The notes under the pieces: model-generated | Told to the model about the DNA's origin: nothing | Databases searched by the model: none | What the model saw: the letters and a program-made list of their open reading frames with translations, nothing else | Position numbers and translations under genes: made by a program | Shown: positions 8,116-16,594 of the stretch, piece by piece | Layout: each line of letters begins with the position of its first letter | Position numbering within the stretch: position 1 is the first letter of the stretch | Origin: Clostridia bacterium | Lineage (GTDB): Bacteria; Bacillota; Clostridia; Acetivibrionales; DSM-2933 | Assembly: GCA_026418275.1 (NCBI GenBank) | Contig: JAOABQ010000095.1 | Location: 46,544 to 110,543, forward strand | Length of the DNA stretch: 64,000 nucleotides | Reading direction: 5' to 3'

Positions 8116-8911
8116 TATTACCCCCTTTCTCCAACATATCCACATACCTTTTCATAACGTTCAAGTTGCTCCGAAGTACAAGGCACATTCCAATAATAAA
8201 CTTTCTATTTTTCTCAATTGTTTTAAAATGGACGTCCGTTATCTTGGTAAGGTCATTCATCGGTATACTTTTTTTCCGAAGAAGTTTCTCAAAAAGTTCG
8301 TTGTTATTTGCAATCAGTTTTGCAATACGGATGCCCAACTGCTTAGAATCTTTATGTTTTGGTGCGCTTAAGCCAACATCCCTTAAAGTAAAGCCGAATT
8401 CCAAAAGCTTTTTTGCAAGAAGCTTAATCTCTTCTTTTGATTCCATATTTTCAGCCATATGAACTGAATCCGACTTTAAATATTTTTCTTCAAATTTTGT
8501 ATTTTCAGAATGTTCGCCGTCATCGCCTTCCCCATTCTGATTTTGGAAATATGAAAACGGGAGTGTGAAATTTTCCCTTTTCTCCCTTCTGGAATAATCA
8601 ATGATGCGCCTTTTTATGACCTGCTCAGAAAAATTCACAAATTTGTTTCTCTTACTGCTGTCATAACAATCAATAGCCTCATTAAATGCCAGCAGCCCTA
8701 TACTAAATTCTTCACTATTTTCGACATCAATATATCTTCCGGTTTCTTTAGAAACTGTTTTCAAAATAAAGGGTTTATAGTCATTGATAAATTTATCCTT
8801 TAAATGTTTATCTCCACTTTGAATTTTTTCAATAATCTCCCCAACGCTATCTCTGCTCTTTCCTCTTTTAAAAGGATGCAAATCAAACAAATCCTCCCCC
8901 CCTTTAGTCAC
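8105..8911 (-). CDS. sigI: SigI-type RNA polymerase sigma factor
   Basis: A sigma-70 family protein of up to 268 residues. It shows the SigI region 2 signature (DYKPFILKTVSKETGRYID, EFSIGLLAFNEAIDCYD, FSEQVIKRRIIDYSRREKR) and a C-terminal SigI DNA-binding part (FTLRDVGLSAPKHKD). It should direct transcription when freed from the membrane-bound RsgI encoded next, whose start overlaps this stop. The start is uncertain. GTG at 8911 has no ribosome site of its own, whereas a GGGGGGAGG lies just inside and favours a TTG at 8890 or 8881. A five-codon upstream ORF overlaps this point. I saw no convincing SigI-type promoter (C-rich -35, CGWA -10) upstream. Confidence 0.9.
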   Translation of the reverse strand: MTKGGEDLFDLHPFKRGKSRDSVGEIIEKIQSGDKHLKDKFINDYKPFILKTVSKETGRYIDVENSEEFSIGLLAFNEAIDCYDSSKRNKFVNFSEQVIKRRIIDYSRREKRENFTLPFSYFQNQNGEGDDGEHSENTKFEEKYLKSDSVHMAENMESKEEIKLLAKKLLEFGFTLRDVGLSAPKHKDSKQLGIRIAKLIANNNELFEKLLRKKSIPMNDLTKITDVHFKTIEKNRKFIIGMCLVLRSNLNVMKRYVDMLEKGGNNDD

Positions 8912-8921
8912 TTGTTGTCAT
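8904..8921 (-). other. Five-codon upstream ORF before sigI
   Basis: AAAGGAAG-TAAC-ATG begins the mini-ORF MTTSD and its TAA stop at 8904-8906. The stop is followed at once by GGGGGGAGG and possible TTG starts of sigI. The layout suggests translational coupling or a leader. It could also be chance. Confidence 0.35.
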
Positions 8922-9021
8922 GTTACTTCCTTTCTCATCCCATTTTACCTTGATTTTTTTTCTTTGGAAACCACCAGTTTTACTAAATTTTAAGAACATT
9001 TCAAAAACATTTTATATATAT

Positions 9022-9136
9022 CTATATTGAACGCGATAAAGACTTTACATCGCGCTTCAATTTCCTTAATTCAATATCGTGAAAATTTAATTTATCCATA
9101 CAAAATTATTTTCACGATCTAATTATATTGAATGCG
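9022..9136 (+). repeat. Dispersed repeat family R3, copy 1
   Basis: CTATATTGAACGCGATAAAG begins a 115-bp unit with two internal hairpins (GCGATaaagactttacATCGC and ATCGTGAAAA...TTTTCACGAT). It closes with a second TATATTGAATGCG. The reverse complement recurs at 59183-59296 and partly at about 54950-55058. It fills the sigI/pepF divergent gap (8912-9269), where no other feature is seen. Confidence 0.75.
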
Positions 9137-9269
9137 AAAAAATCAGCAATTCTATAGGATCAATATTTGTTTCCAGTAGTATACTAGAAACAAATAAAAA
9201 GTGGTAAACTATAAGTAAGCACATATATATCCGTTTTAAATAAATTTTTCTATCCTGGAGGAATGAATA

Positions 9270-11078
9270 ATGGCAGATACAAAATCGAAAGCATTAGCTA
9301 AACGTCATGAGATAGATCCACAGTACAAGTGGAAGCTTGAAGACATTTATGAAAACAATGACCAGTGGGAAGAGGATTTTAAGAAAGTAAAACAGCTTGC
9401 AGGGGAAATAACAAAATTCAGGGGAACCCTGGGTCAAAGTGCCGATCAACTGACTTTATGTTTAAATTACCAGGATGATCTCTTCTCCATGAATGATAAA
9501 ATATTTGTTTATGCACGGATGAGAAGGGATGAAGACAATACCAACTCTTTATACCAGGCTTATACCGACCGGGCGATGGCACTGGCTACCGAAGTTTCCG
9601 CCGCCGTATCGTTTATCATTCCAGAAATCATTTCAATTCCTGAGGAAACACTCAAAACTTACCTTGCCGGCAAACAAGAGCTGCAGGTATACAAACAATT
9701 TTTAAGTGAAATTATACGGCAAAAGAAACATATTCTTACAGAAAGAGAGGAAGAGCTTCTTGCACTCTCTTCCGAGCTTGCCCATGCCCCCAAGGATGCC
9801 TTTACCATCTTCAACAACGCGGATATCAAATTCCCTTTTATTAAGGACGAAAATGGAGAAGAAGTAGAAGTTACAAAGGGCAGATACATCAGTTTCCTGG
9901 AAAGTAAAAACAGGCAAGTCCGGGAAGATGCCTTCCACGCCTTATACAGTTCCTATGAAAAGGTAAAGAATACCCTAGCCTCGACACTGACCAGCAATAT
10001 CAAGAAAAATAGATTCTATGCTGTTGCAAGAAAGTATCCTTCCGCCCTTGAAGCCTCACTTGATGCGGATAACATTTCAACCAAAGTTTATGACAGCCTT
10101 ATTGAAACGGTAAATAAAAATCTTCCTCTCTTACACCGTTATTTGAAGCTTCGTAAAAAAGTTTTAAAACTTGATGAACTTCATATGTATGATCTGTTTG
10201 TTCCTATGGTAGATTTGCCGCCAAAAAAGATTCCTTACAACGAAGCAGTAGAAATGGTTTTAAAAGGACTGCAACCATTAGGCGGCGATTATACCGGTTA
10301 CCTCAAGAAAGGCTTTAGTTCAGGATGGATTGACGTGTATGAAAACGAGGGAAAAACCAGTGGTGCCTACTCTTGGGGAGCTTATAAAACCCATCCTTAT
10401 GTACTCCTCAATTACCAGGGTACAATCAATGATGTATTTACCGTAGCACATGAAATGGGCCATGCGCTTCATTCCTTCTATACCAATATGACTCAGCCCT
10501 ATATTAATTCCGAGTATAAAATCTTTGTAGCTGAAGTGGCATCCACCGTAAATGAATCACTTCTAATGAGACATCTTTTAAATAATACGGAGGATAAAGG
10601 CGAGAAAGCCTATCTTTTGAATCATTACCTGGAGGAATTCAGAGGTACGGTCTTCAGACAAGTTATGTTTGCTGAATTTGAAAAATCCACCCACGCCAAA
10701 ATTGAGGCGGGTGAGGCATTAACAGCACAAACCCTTAGTGATATTTACCGTGATCTCAACCTAAAATACTTTGGAGATGCTGTCACTGTGGATCGGGATA
10801 TCGATTTGGAATGGTCCAGAATTCCCCATTTCTATACAAGCTTTTATGTTTATAAATATGCAACAGGGTTTTCATCTGCTACCTCCATATCCGAGCAGAT
10901 TTTATCCCAAGGAAAACCTGCCGTCGACAGGTATATTGAGTTTTTAAAGAGCGGCGGATCGGATTATCCACTCGAGTTATTAAAGAAGGCCGGCGTTGAC
11001 TTATCCACCCCACAACCGGTGCAGGATGCGCTCAATGTCTTCGAAAAAATACTGAATGAGCTGGAAAAGTTAGTTTAA
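9270..11078 (+). CDS. pepF: Oligoendopeptidase F (M3B family)
   Basis: A 602-residue cytoplasmic zinc metallopeptidase of normal family length. The zinc motif H394-E-M-G-H398 sits in VAHEMGHALHSF, and the third-ligand helix follows in FVAEVASTVNE. The N-terminal helical half and the C-terminal YKYATGFSSATSI region are typical of PepF/M3B. It hydrolyses short peptides of roughly 7-17 residues and recycles peptides inside the cell. CTGGAGGAATGAATA precedes the ATG. It stands alone, followed by a fold-back repeat, with an aminopeptidase gene next on the same strand. Confidence 0.95.
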   Translation: MADTKSKALAKRHEIDPQYKWKLEDIYENNDQWEEDFKKVKQLAGEITKFRGTLGQSADQLTLCLNYQDDLFSMNDKIFVYARMRRDEDNTNSLYQAYTDRAMALATEVSAAVSFIIPEIISIPEETLKTYLAGKQELQVYKQFLSEIIRQKKHILTEREEELLALSSELAHAPKDAFTIFNNADIKFPFIKDENGEEVEVTKGRYISFLESKNRQVREDAFHALYSSYEKVKNTLASTLTSNIKKNRFYAVARKYPSALEASLDADNISTKVYDSLIETVNKNLPLLHRYLKLRKKVLKLDELHMYDLFVPMVDLPPKKIPYNEAVEMVLKGLQPLGGDYTGYLKKGFSSGWIDVYENEGKTSGAYSWGAYKTHPYVLLNYQGTINDVFTVAHEMGHALHSFYTNMTQPYINSEYKIFVAEVASTVNESLLMRHLLNNTEDKGEKAYLLNHYLEEFRGTVFRQVMFAEFEKSTHAKIEAGEALTAQTLSDIYRDLNLKYFGDAVTVDRDIDLEWSRIPHFYTSFYVYKYATGFSSATSISEQILSQGKPAVDRYIEFLKSGGSDYPLELLKKAGVDLSTPQPVQDALNVFEKILNELEKLV

Positions 11079-11183
11079 TATTGAGTATATTCCATTTAGA
11101 GCTTAGAAAAATGTATATCATTCTGCTTTCTTAAGCCTGGCCAAAGACGTTGAATACCCACTTGACACAATGTAAGGTTATTT

Positions 11184-11286
11184 TATAGATAACGAACTGT
11201 AAAAGTAAAATTTCGATTTCTGACACCTAAGTAAACCAGGTATTTCATCTCTCGAATTTTACTATGTTTACACTTCGTTATCTATA
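11184..11286. repeat. Fold-back repeat family R1, copy 1 (13-bp terminal inverted repeats)
   Basis: The element begins TATAGATAACGAA (11184-11196) and ends TTCGTTATCTATA (11274-11286), a perfect 13-bp inverted pair around 77 bases. The inner arms also pair in part (GTAAAATTTCGA with TCTCGAATTTTAC). A second copy lies at 28696-28799 and shares TATTTCATCTCTCGAAT and the right end. It occupies the pepF/aminopeptidase gap. Confidence 0.85.
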
Positions 11287-11325
11287 GTACATTATCAAAG
11301 AAACTAAATCTTAGGAGGAATCTAT

Positions 11326-12441
11326 TTGCGTGATGCACGTGTGGAACAACTTGCTAGAAATTTAATTCACTACTCGGTAGAATTAAAACCGGGAGAGAAA
11401 ATACTCATTGAAAATATCGGCGGTGAAATTCCGTTAACCAAGGCACTGATTAAAGAAGCATATAATGCCGGCGGCATTCCCTTTCTCACAATTAAAAACA
11501 ACGAACTTCTGCGTGTGCTTTTAAATGAATGCAACACTGAACAAATAAAGGAGATAGCCTCCTTTGAAATTGCACGGATGAAAGAAATGGCAGCTTATAT
11601 AGGAATCCGTTCCGGGGAAAACGCCAGTGAAATGGGTGCTGTGCCCTCGGAAAAAATGAAAATCTATATGGAACACTATCAAAAGCCACTCCATACCGAT
11701 CTCAGGGTTAAGCACACCAGGTGGTGCATCCTGAGATACCCCAATCATTCCATGGCACAGCTGGCTGATATGGCAACAGACCTTTTTGATGACTTTTACT
11801 TTCAGGTCTGCAATTTAGATTACGGTAAGATGTCCAAGGCTATAGACAGTCTGGTAAAGTTCATGGAAAAAGCCGATAAGGTAAGAATTACCGGAAAAGA
11901 TACCGATTTAACCTTCTCTATCCGGGGGCTTCCCGCAGTAAAATGTGATGGAAAGATGAATATCCCCGATGGAGAAGTTTTTACCGCACCTGTTAAGGAC
12001 TCTGTCAACGGGGTAATCTCCTATAACGTCCCGGCCCTTTATCAAGGTGTAACCTTTGACAATATCCGCCTGGAGTTTAAAGACGGCAAAATTGTAAAAG
12101 CCACTGCCAATGAAACCGAAAGAATCAATAAAATCTTTGATACCGATGAAGGAGCAAGATATGTGGGCGAGTTCTCCATTGGATTAAACCCTTATATTGA
12201 AAAGCCCATGAAAGACACTCTATTTGACGAAAAAATTAGGGGAAGCATTCATTTTACTCCCGGAAGCTGCTACGATGAATGTAATAACGGTAATAAATCG
12301 GCAATCCATTGGGATCTTGTCTTCATCCAAAGGCCTGAATATGGAGGAGGAGAGATCTGGTTTGATGATACCCTCATACGGAAAGACGGTATTTTTATTC
12401 CAGATGAACTAAAGTGCCTAAATCCGGAGAATCTCGGGTAA
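11326..12441 (+). CDS. M29-family aminopeptidase (AmpS/PepS type)
   Basis: A 371-residue member of the thermophilic (M29) metalloaminopeptidase family. Typical stretches include the N-terminal RDARVEQLARNLIHYSVELKPGEK, DTDLTFSIRGLPAVKCDGKMNIPDGEVFTAP split by the usual glycine turns, and the C-terminal GGGEIWFDDTLIRKDG. The family uses two cobalt or zinc ions to remove N-terminal residues from peptides. The start is TTG, preceded by TTAGGAGGAATCTAT. Together with the upstream oligoendopeptidase it suggests local peptide turnover, although a repeat element separates them. Confidence 0.9.
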   Translation: MRDARVEQLARNLIHYSVELKPGEKILIENIGGEIPLTKALIKEAYNAGGIPFLTIKNNELLRVLLNECNTEQIKEIASFEIARMKEMAAYIGIRSGENASEMGAVPSEKMKIYMEHYQKPLHTDLRVKHTRWCILRYPNHSMAQLADMATDLFDDFYFQVCNLDYGKMSKAIDSLVKFMEKADKVRITGKDTDLTFSIRGLPAVKCDGKMNIPDGEVFTAPVKDSVNGVISYNVPALYQGVTFDNIRLEFKDGKIVKATANETERINKIFDTDEGARYVGEFSIGLNPYIEKPMKDTLFDEKIRGSIHFTPGSCYDECNNGNKSAIHWDLVFIQRPEYGGGEIWFDDTLIRKDGIFIPDELKCLNPENLG

Positions 12442-12469
12442 TGAATACAAATTTGCATTATTTCCTGCC

Positions 12470-12505
12470 AAAAAGCATCAAGAGTTTTCATCCTTGATGC
12501 TTTTT
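12470..12505 (+). terminator. Terminator after the M29 aminopeptidase
   Basis: AAAAAGCATCAAG (12470-12482) and CTTGATGCTTTTT (12493-12505) form a perfect 13-bp stem with a 10-base loop. It lies between convergent genes and can serve both strands. Confidence 0.88.
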
Positions 12506-12540
12506 GTATTTGAAATACAAATATAACTTTACCTTACGCC

Positions 12541-13491
12541 TTATATTTTCAAAAGAAGAATAATAATCGAAAGAAAACTGGAACATAAGCTTACCAAACT
12601 CAAAAACACTAAAACTTGTTTCTGGCTAAGTCCGGTTGCCAGCAGCCTATGATGAATTTGCCCTGAATCAGCTTGATATATGGGCTTTTTTTGTACCAAC
12701 CTTCGAATAACTACAAAGAGGTTATCAAGAATGGGAACACCCAAGGCTAAAATGGGAACCAATAACGAAACTAAAGTTGCTTGTTTAAAAGCACCGTCAA
12801 GGGCAACGATCCCCAGTATAAAGCCTAGGAAATTGGCTCCTGAATCTCCCATAAAGACCTGTGCCGGATGTCTGTTGTATTTAAGGAACCCTGCGATTGC
12901 CCCAAGCAATATTAAAGACATCATGGCAGAATCGGTCTGATGCTTTACTAACGCCACAACAAATAAAGTAGCTGCGGAAATAGCCGAAATGCTTCCGGCT
13001 AAACCATCCATTCCATCCGACCAGTTAATTACGGTTGTTACGCCAAGAATCCATGTTATAGTTAAAACAAATTGAATCCATTGGGGCAAAACAATATATT
13101 CATGGGTTATTGGATTTGTAAAACCGTAAAATACAATCCCTGCCTTATATACCATCACTGCCGCTAGAATCTGGATTACCAATCTTGGTAGAACAGGGAA
13201 TTCCTTTCCCTTCGTTTTAAACCAGTCATCTATGAGCCCAATGATAAGGATGAGTGATGCAGCTGCCAATATAGAAATAAATTCTTTATTGATTGGACGG
13301 ATAAATATACTGTAGGTAAAGACAAACCCTATAAAAATTCCCAATCCTCCAAGAAGCGGAACAGGCCTTTTGTGCTTTTTTCTTCCGGTAGGTCTGTCAA
13401 CAAATCCAACCTTTAAAGCAACCTTTTTTAAAGCAGGTATCAAAACATATACAATTATGAACACAACCAAAAACGCAAATACAAACTTCAT
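12541..13491 (-). CDS. tagO: Polyprenyl-phosphate N-acetylhexosamine-1-phosphate transferase (TagO/WecA type)
   Basis: A membrane enzyme of about 316 residues with roughly ten hydrophobic segments. It has the family motifs: LIDDWF with the paired Asp, NWSDGMDGLAGS (the DxxxD magnesium site), and QIHHRLL near the C-terminus. It transfers GlcNAc-1-phosphate from UDP-GlcNAc to undecaprenyl phosphate, the first lipid step of teichoic acid or other wall polymer synthesis; the HxHH-type motif separates it from MraY. GGAGGAAAAAGGAGCA precedes the ATG at 13491, so I prefer it to the ATG six codons upstream. It is not in an obvious operon. Confidence 0.9.
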   Translation of the reverse strand: MKFVFAFLVVFIIVYVLIPALKKVALKVGFVDRPTGRKKHKRPVPLLGGLGIFIGFVFTYSIFIRPINKEFISILAAASLILIIGLIDDWFKTKGKEFPVLPRLVIQILAAVMVYKAGIVFYGFTNPITHEYIVLPQWIQFVLTITWILGVTTVINWSDGMDGLAGSISAISAATLFVVALVKHQTDSAMMSLILLGAIAGFLKYNRHPAQVFMGDSGANFLGFILGIVALDGAFKQATLVSLLVPILALGVPILDNLFVVIRRLVQKKPIYQADSGQIHHRLLATGLSQKQVLVFLSLVSLCSSFLSIIILLLKI

Positions 13492-13774
13492 TGCTCCTTT
13501 TTCCTCCATCTTTATTCATCTTACATAAACAAATAATAGCCCATACCATTGTTTATCAAAGTTTTGCAAACATGCACCGAAATTTTTTTACATCCTTTAC
13601 CATTATATATCATCAGTTTATTTAAATTGCAATGATTTTGCCTGTAAATATTTCCATACCTATTTTACTTTATTATTTTAAATATGTACAGAATCAATGA
13701 GATATATTGTGTGACCGGAAAAGGACAAAAAAAGGGGTTAGCCTTTTAAGACTAACCATGTAAAGGGGGTCAAA

Positions 13775-13834
13775 ATGTATTTTGTGAGGTCATTAATAGT
13801 ATTGACAGCAATACAACTTTTATACACTTTATAA
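13775..13834 (+). CDS. Possible 19-aa hydrophobic peptide
   Basis: AAAGGGGGTCAAA-ATG opens a 19-codon ORF that reads MYFVRSLIVLTAIQLLYTL and stops at TAA. Almost the whole peptide could be one membrane helix with a single arginine. The ribosome site is one of the strongest in the window. A small hairpin, GGTTAG...CTAACC (13737-13758), lies just upstream. It sits in the gap between two minus-strand genes. It resembles small membrane peptides or type I toxins only in size and character; no homologue is recognised. Confidence 0.4.
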   Translation: MYFVRSLIVLTAIQLLYTL

Positions 13835-13843
13835 AATATTTTT

Positions 13844-14341
13844 TCATTTAAAATTTACCCTTTTTTTTATTTCACTAACGATTTCCTCTATGCTTTTTCC
13901 AAAACAATCAATCAATTCGTCAGCATACTTTTCATATAAGGGTATCCTTTCATTATAAAGGCACTTCAAATCCTGGCAGGCACCCATCGCAATTCCCCTG
14001 GTAGTAATGTTCATAATCCTTCTTTCGATTTCATCACACTCCAACTTCAAATAAAAGACTTTTCCGGATTTTTTCAGGTGATTCATGGACTTTTCCCTGT
14101 AAACCACACTACCGCCTGTAGCAATAACGGTTCCTTCTGCCTGCAATCTAAGAATGCTTCTTTCCTCAGCCTCTAAAAATGTATCCATTCCATCTTTATT
14201 AATTATATCCTGCAGCAATCTATTTTCATTCTGCTGGATTAGAAGATCCGTGTCGGTAAAAGGCATTCCCAGCGCTTTAGCCAAAAGAACTCCGATCGTA
14301 CTTTTGCCTGCTCCAGGCATCCCAATCAATATAATATTCAT
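13844..14341 (-). CDS. aroK: Shikimate kinase
   Basis: A cytoplasmic kinase of 165 residues from the chosen start. It has the P-loop GMPGAGKST near the N-terminus, the shikimate/metal region FTDTDLLI, ATGGSVVY where most relatives have GGG, and the lid/adenine-side RIPLYEKYAD. It phosphorylates shikimate with ATP in the chorismate pathway; aroF, tyrA and aroA lie 40 kb away in this window. TAGGAGAAATTTTT precedes the ATG at 14341, so the 12 upstream in-frame residues are left out. The Ser in GGS is a small departure from the consensus. Confidence 0.85.
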   Translation of the reverse strand: MNIILIGMPGAGKSTIGVLLAKALGMPFTDTDLLIQQNENRLLQDIINKDGMDTFLEAEERSILRLQAEGTVIATGGSVVYREKSMNHLKKSGKVFYLKLECDEIERRIMNITTRGIAMGACQDLKCLYNERIPLYEKYADELIDCFGKSIEEIVSEIKKRVNFK

Positions 14342-14803
14342 AAAAATTTCTCCTATAAAATATACTGTTTTCAACAATTAATACAATAAAGCATTGTTTT
14401 GTCAAAATTGCCTTAAACCTTTCCTAACCAGTACATTTGATGCATAGTACCTCTATACATAAACAATATACCACAGTTTCTTATCCCCTAACCAAAACTA
14501 TTTATATAGTATAAACGCTTTTATCCATTGTATGGACTGCGATAAACCGTTTTATACAGGAATAATTAAGAGTTATTGCCTTTTCACTGTCGGTAGATTA
14601 GAATAGGCTTACACTTAGGATACAAGCTTATTTCATATTAAATTGAAAAGTGTTAATATATTATTATCGTATTAGTTTCACCATGCTTGCTTTTTAAAAA
14701 TAACAAAAGCTAATATATACTTCTATACGGATCGCAATTGAAATTAAAATATTAAGTGAAAAAACAAATAATGCTATAAGTATTTTTGGGGAGAGATTTT
14801 TGA
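14342..14803. other. Divergent intergenic region, aroK/receiver-HTH gene
   Basis: This 460-base A/T-rich spacer separates two divergently transcribed genes and must hold both promoters. I see no confident promoter, hairpin, repeat or ORF with a ribosome site. Confidence 0.5.
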
Positions 14804-15430
14804 ATGAAAAAGGATATAAAGATTTTTATAATTGATGATGAAATTTCCATTATTGAGTCTATCGCATACATGCTTTCTAATAAATACTATGTTACAGGTT
14901 CCACAAGTTCACTGGAAGGTATTGAAAAAATCAAATCGGAACATTTTGACCTTCTTGTTTTGGACTACTTTATTGATCAATTAAATGGTAATGACATCGT
15001 TGAAGAAATCAGAAAATTTAATCCTGATATATATATCCTGCTTTTAACCGGATACCAGGAAAGCGTACCTGCGCTGCAAACACTAGATGAGCTTGATATA
15101 CAAAGTTACTGTGAAAAAAGTGCAGATTTTAAAAGTGTAATTGTTTGTATTGAGTCTGCCGTTAAATCAGTGCTCCATAAGGTAAAATCAGAAATTTCTT
15201 TTTCTGAGAGACTTAAGGAACTAAGAGATCTTTATGGGACTTCTCAAAAAGAACTTGGCGAATATGTAGGCGTTGGAAGAACATCCATTGCAAATTATGA
15301 AGCAGGCATCAGTGAACCCAGCATAGATTCTTTAAAAAAAATTGCTCAGTACTTTGGCGTCACAATTGATTATCTTTTATGCTATTCGATAGATAAATCC
15401 AAGTCAAAAGCACTGAATGGCAAAAAATAG
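14804..15430 (+). CDS. Receiver-domain/XRE-type HTH fusion regulator
   Basis: A 208-residue regulator. Residues 5-125 are a CheY-like receiver with D11-D12, the phospho-acceptor D54 (LVLDYF), T82 (LLLTG) and K105 (CEKS). Residues 134-192 are a Cro/C1-type helix-turn-helix (TSQKELGEYVGVGRTSIANY). The usual outputs in response regulators are OmpR, NarL or Fis folds, so an XRE-type domain is uncommon. No histidine kinase lies beside it, so it is an orphan whose partner and targets are unknown. GGGGAGAG lies 11 bases before the ATG. A 100-bp inverted repeat follows the stop. Confidence 0.88.
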   Translation: MKKDIKIFIIDDEISIIESIAYMLSNKYYVTGSTSSLEGIEKIKSEHFDLLVLDYFIDQLNGNDIVEEIRKFNPDIYILLLTGYQESVPALQTLDELDIQSYCEKSADFKSVIVCIESAVKSVLHKVKSEISFSERLKELRDLYGTSQKELGEYVGVGRTSIANYEAGISEPSIDSLKKIAQYFGVTIDYLLCYSIDKSKSKALNGKK

Positions 15431-15437
15431 ACGTAAG

Positions 15438-15537
15438 GTCATAAAATTTGACGATAAATCCCTCTTTATCAATAAAAAATATCTTTATTTATGGTTTTTC
15501 AGTCTTTTTTGTACGTTGCATCGTCACAATTTATGAC
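15438..15537. repeat. Spaced inverted repeat downstream of the receiver-HTH gene
   Basis: GTCATAAAATTTGACGAT (15438-15455) and ATCGTCACAATTTATGAC (15520-15537) are imperfect inverted repeats around 64 bases. They could be paired operator sites, a fold-back element or a weak terminator. The remaining 15538-15840 shows nothing else I can identify. Confidence 0.45.
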
Positions 15538-15840
15538 ATATTATTAATTTAGAAATTATAATTTTTTTAGATTAGAGATATTTTTTTACTTTGTTTACAG
15601 GAATCAAAGCACTCTTTTAAAGACTACTTTGTACAACCATTCGTTCTTAACGGCATTTTTCTTTGGTTGTCATAAAAACATCCTTTGTCATTCAATCAAT
15701 GTTTATTTTTGGTTTTATACCCAAAAGATTATTTATTTAGAAAAGCTAATCAAAGTTTAAGCATCCTAGGCAGCTTAATATCCACATCTTGGTCAACATA
15801 TCCGTAACTGCACTACAGTTTTTACATGAGGAGGAGCAAA

Positions 15841-16035
15841 ATGTGTAATGCTTGCGTTTATAGGGAAGTTGCCACAAAAAGAAACGATATCATTCGAAAG
15901 GCGTCTTTTAAGCTTGGGTACTATCGAATGGCTTTAAAAGATTCAACAAAAAAAAATGATATCAAAGAAATCCAAAAATATGATTTAATTGTACAGGTTT
16001 TAAATGAAATCGTTTCTGCCGGAAAATACGTATGA
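15841..16035 (+). CDS. Small protein of unknown function (64 aa)
   Basis: A 64-residue basic, helical-looking protein beginning MCNACVYREVATKRND. The only two cysteines, in CNAC, form a C-x-x-C pair at the extreme N-terminus that could bind metal. GAGGAGGAGCAAA immediately before the ATG at 15841 decides the start over one five codons upstream. No family is recognised. It is a single-gene unit with its own terminator. The two-helix look recalls small phosphatase or Spo0E-like proteins, but their S-x-x-x-D signature is absent, so no function is assigned. Confidence 0.6.
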   Translation: MCNACVYREVATKRNDIIRKASFKLGYYRMALKDSTKKNDIKEIQKYDLIVQVLNEIVSAGKYV

Positions 16036-16054
16036 TCAAAATAACATATGATAT

Positions 16055-16085
16055 AAGCGTACCCCTTTGGAGGTACGCTTTCATT
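16055..16085 (+). terminator. Terminator after the 64-aa protein gene
   Basis: AAGCGTACC (16055-16063) pairs with GGTACGCTT (16072-16080) across an 8-base loop and is followed by TCATTTTA. It is a compact hairpin 20 bases after the stop codon. Confidence 0.8.
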
Positions 16086-16216
16086 TTACTACATTTTATA
16101 CCTAGTGCTTTTTAACACAACAAATTTTAAGTTTCAAAGTGTTAAAAATGCACTTCCTCTGTTTGTGCCTCGCATACCCTAGAAAGGAATTACGTTATGA
16201 GACACTAGTCAATTCA

Positions 16217-16585
16217 TTATGCATTTTCTTTTGATTCAGCAATTGGTTTTGCCTGCTGTATATGCTTATCCTTTTCTTTCGCATAAGCGGAAGTTTTATA
16301 TTGCTCATCCATGAAAATGCATTTCTTAGGACAAACTTCAGCGCATACACCACATATAACACATTTAAACTTATCTATTTCCCAAGACTTTTCAGCCTTA
16401 CTCACTTTAATAGCATCGGAAGGACATTTCCTGTCGCAAATCCCGCAGAAAATACAAGCGTCAATGTCAATTCCGCCAACCTGTCCCCTCACATCCTTAT
16501 AGGGCTCTCTTTTCTCATAAGGATATTTTCTTGTAGCAGGTTTTGAAGTTAAATTTTTTAGAATGCTGCTAAGCATATCAAACAT
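16217..16585 (-). CDS. echF: Ech hydrogenase, ferredoxin-like subunit EchF
   Basis: A 122-residue polyferredoxin subunit with two [4Fe-4S] motifs: C44-x2-C47-x2-C50-x3-C54-P and C75-x2-C78-x2-C81-x3-C85-P. It is homologous to complex I NuoI and should pass electrons between soluble ferredoxin and the EchC/EchE hydrogenase core on the cytoplasmic face of the membrane. It is the last gene of echABCDEF and starts nine bases after echE. The charged C-terminal tail is not conserved. Confidence 0.9.
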   Translation of the reverse strand: MFDMLSSILKNLTSKPATRKYPYEKREPYKDVRGQVGGIDIDACIFCGICDRKCPSDAIKVSKAEKSWEIDKFKCVICGVCAEVCPKKCIFMDEQYKTSAYAKEKDKHIQQAKPIAESKENA

Positions 16586-16594
16586 TTGAACACC

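Noticed and set aside
15841..16035. Spo0E-like phosphatase for the 64-aa protein
   Set aside because: The size fits, but the S-x-x-x-D signature of that family is absent.
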